Position numbers and translations under genes: made by a program. A model generated the notes under the pieces. It was not told where the DNA came from. It ran no database searches and worked only from the letters and a program-made list of their open reading frames with translations. Shown here piece after piece: positions 33,273 through 33,298 of a DNA stretch of 33,298 bases; position 1 is the stretch's first letter; every line of letters starts with the position of its first letter. Source of the DNA: Betaproteobacteria bacterium HGW-Betaproteobacteria-18 (lineage in GTDB: Bacteria > Pseudomonadota > Gammaproteobacteria > Burkholderiales > Burkholderiaceae_C); the NCBI GenBank assembly GCA_002842265.1, contig PHCO01000048.1, forward strand, positions 1 to 33,298, written 5' to 3'.

Positions 33273-33298
33273 ATGGCAACTCAGACGGACGCACTGTT
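33273..33298 (+). CDS. Start of an unidentified gene (truncated by the window edge)
   Basis: An ATG preceded by CAGGAGA (33258-33264) opens MATQTDAL and continues past the window. Divergent orientation from the GntR regulator and the paired palindromes suggest it is that regulator's target. Too little sequence is present to name a family. Confidence 0.6.

Overview
The window is a G+C-rich bacterial chromosome segment whose gene families and intergenic repeats fit Burkholderiales, most likely Comamonadaceae (Rhodoferax/Polaromonas-like). This is inferred from gene content and protein style, because no rRNA or other marker gene is present.

Layout. Positions 2-1291 hold the end of an acyltransferase (plsC) and a YgjP-type metallohydrolase. 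Positions 1391-8622 form a same-strand run: a LiuR-like MerR regulator, a PaaI-type thioesterase, isovaleryl-CoA dehydrogenase, a bicarbonate module (SbtA-type transporter, PII-like SbtB, beta-carbonic anhydrase), isocitrate dehydrogenase kinase/phosphatase (aceK) and an acetyl-CoA acetyltransferase. Positions 8623-10331 are an AT-richer type II restriction-modification pair, bracketed by a 34-nt perfect direct repeat of the thiolase 3' end. A second acyl-CoA dehydrogenase follows. Positions 11734-18839 carry a TRAP transporter (dctPQM order, minus strand) divergent from a MarR-like regulator and a hydantoinase/5-oxoprolinase gene that is frameshifted. Positions 18904-21756 are trkA-trkH. Next come a rhodanese, a HAD phosphatase with a large internal deletion and a convergent AraC regulator. 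Positions 23849-28466 resume leucine catabolism with methylcrotonyl-CoA carboxylase beta, a methylglutaconyl-CoA hydratase-like protein and methylcrotonyl-CoA carboxylase alpha (biotin). A Fic protein with an atypical active site, preceded by an 11-bp-period array, and a glyoxylate/hydroxypyruvate reductase follow. The last 2.4 kb is decayed: an IS66 remnant with one end, unrecognised DNA, a class II aldolase fragment, then a GntR/UTRA regulator divergent from the start of a gene that runs off the window.

How the genes fit together. The core is a leucine/isovalerate (liu) degradation locus split in two by unrelated insertions: isovaleryl-CoA to methylcrotonyl-CoA (liuA), bicarbonate-dependent carboxylation (liuB+liuD), hydration (liuC), and thiolysis of acetoacetyl-CoA to acetyl-CoA. 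HMG-CoA lyase is not in the window. The bicarbonate transporter and carbonic anhydrase could supply HCO3- to the carboxylase, and AceK could steer the acetyl-CoA produced towards the glyoxylate shunt. Those links are inferred from gene order, not demonstrated.

The strongest leads are the restriction-modification insertion with long target duplication, the bicarbonate module inside the liu locus, the periodic GCGCCA array before the Fic gene, the duplicated liuD start with a 41-codon overlapping frame, and several lesions (oxoprolinase frameshift, HAD deletion, IS66 and aldolase remnants). I see no CRISPR array, tRNA or rRNA.
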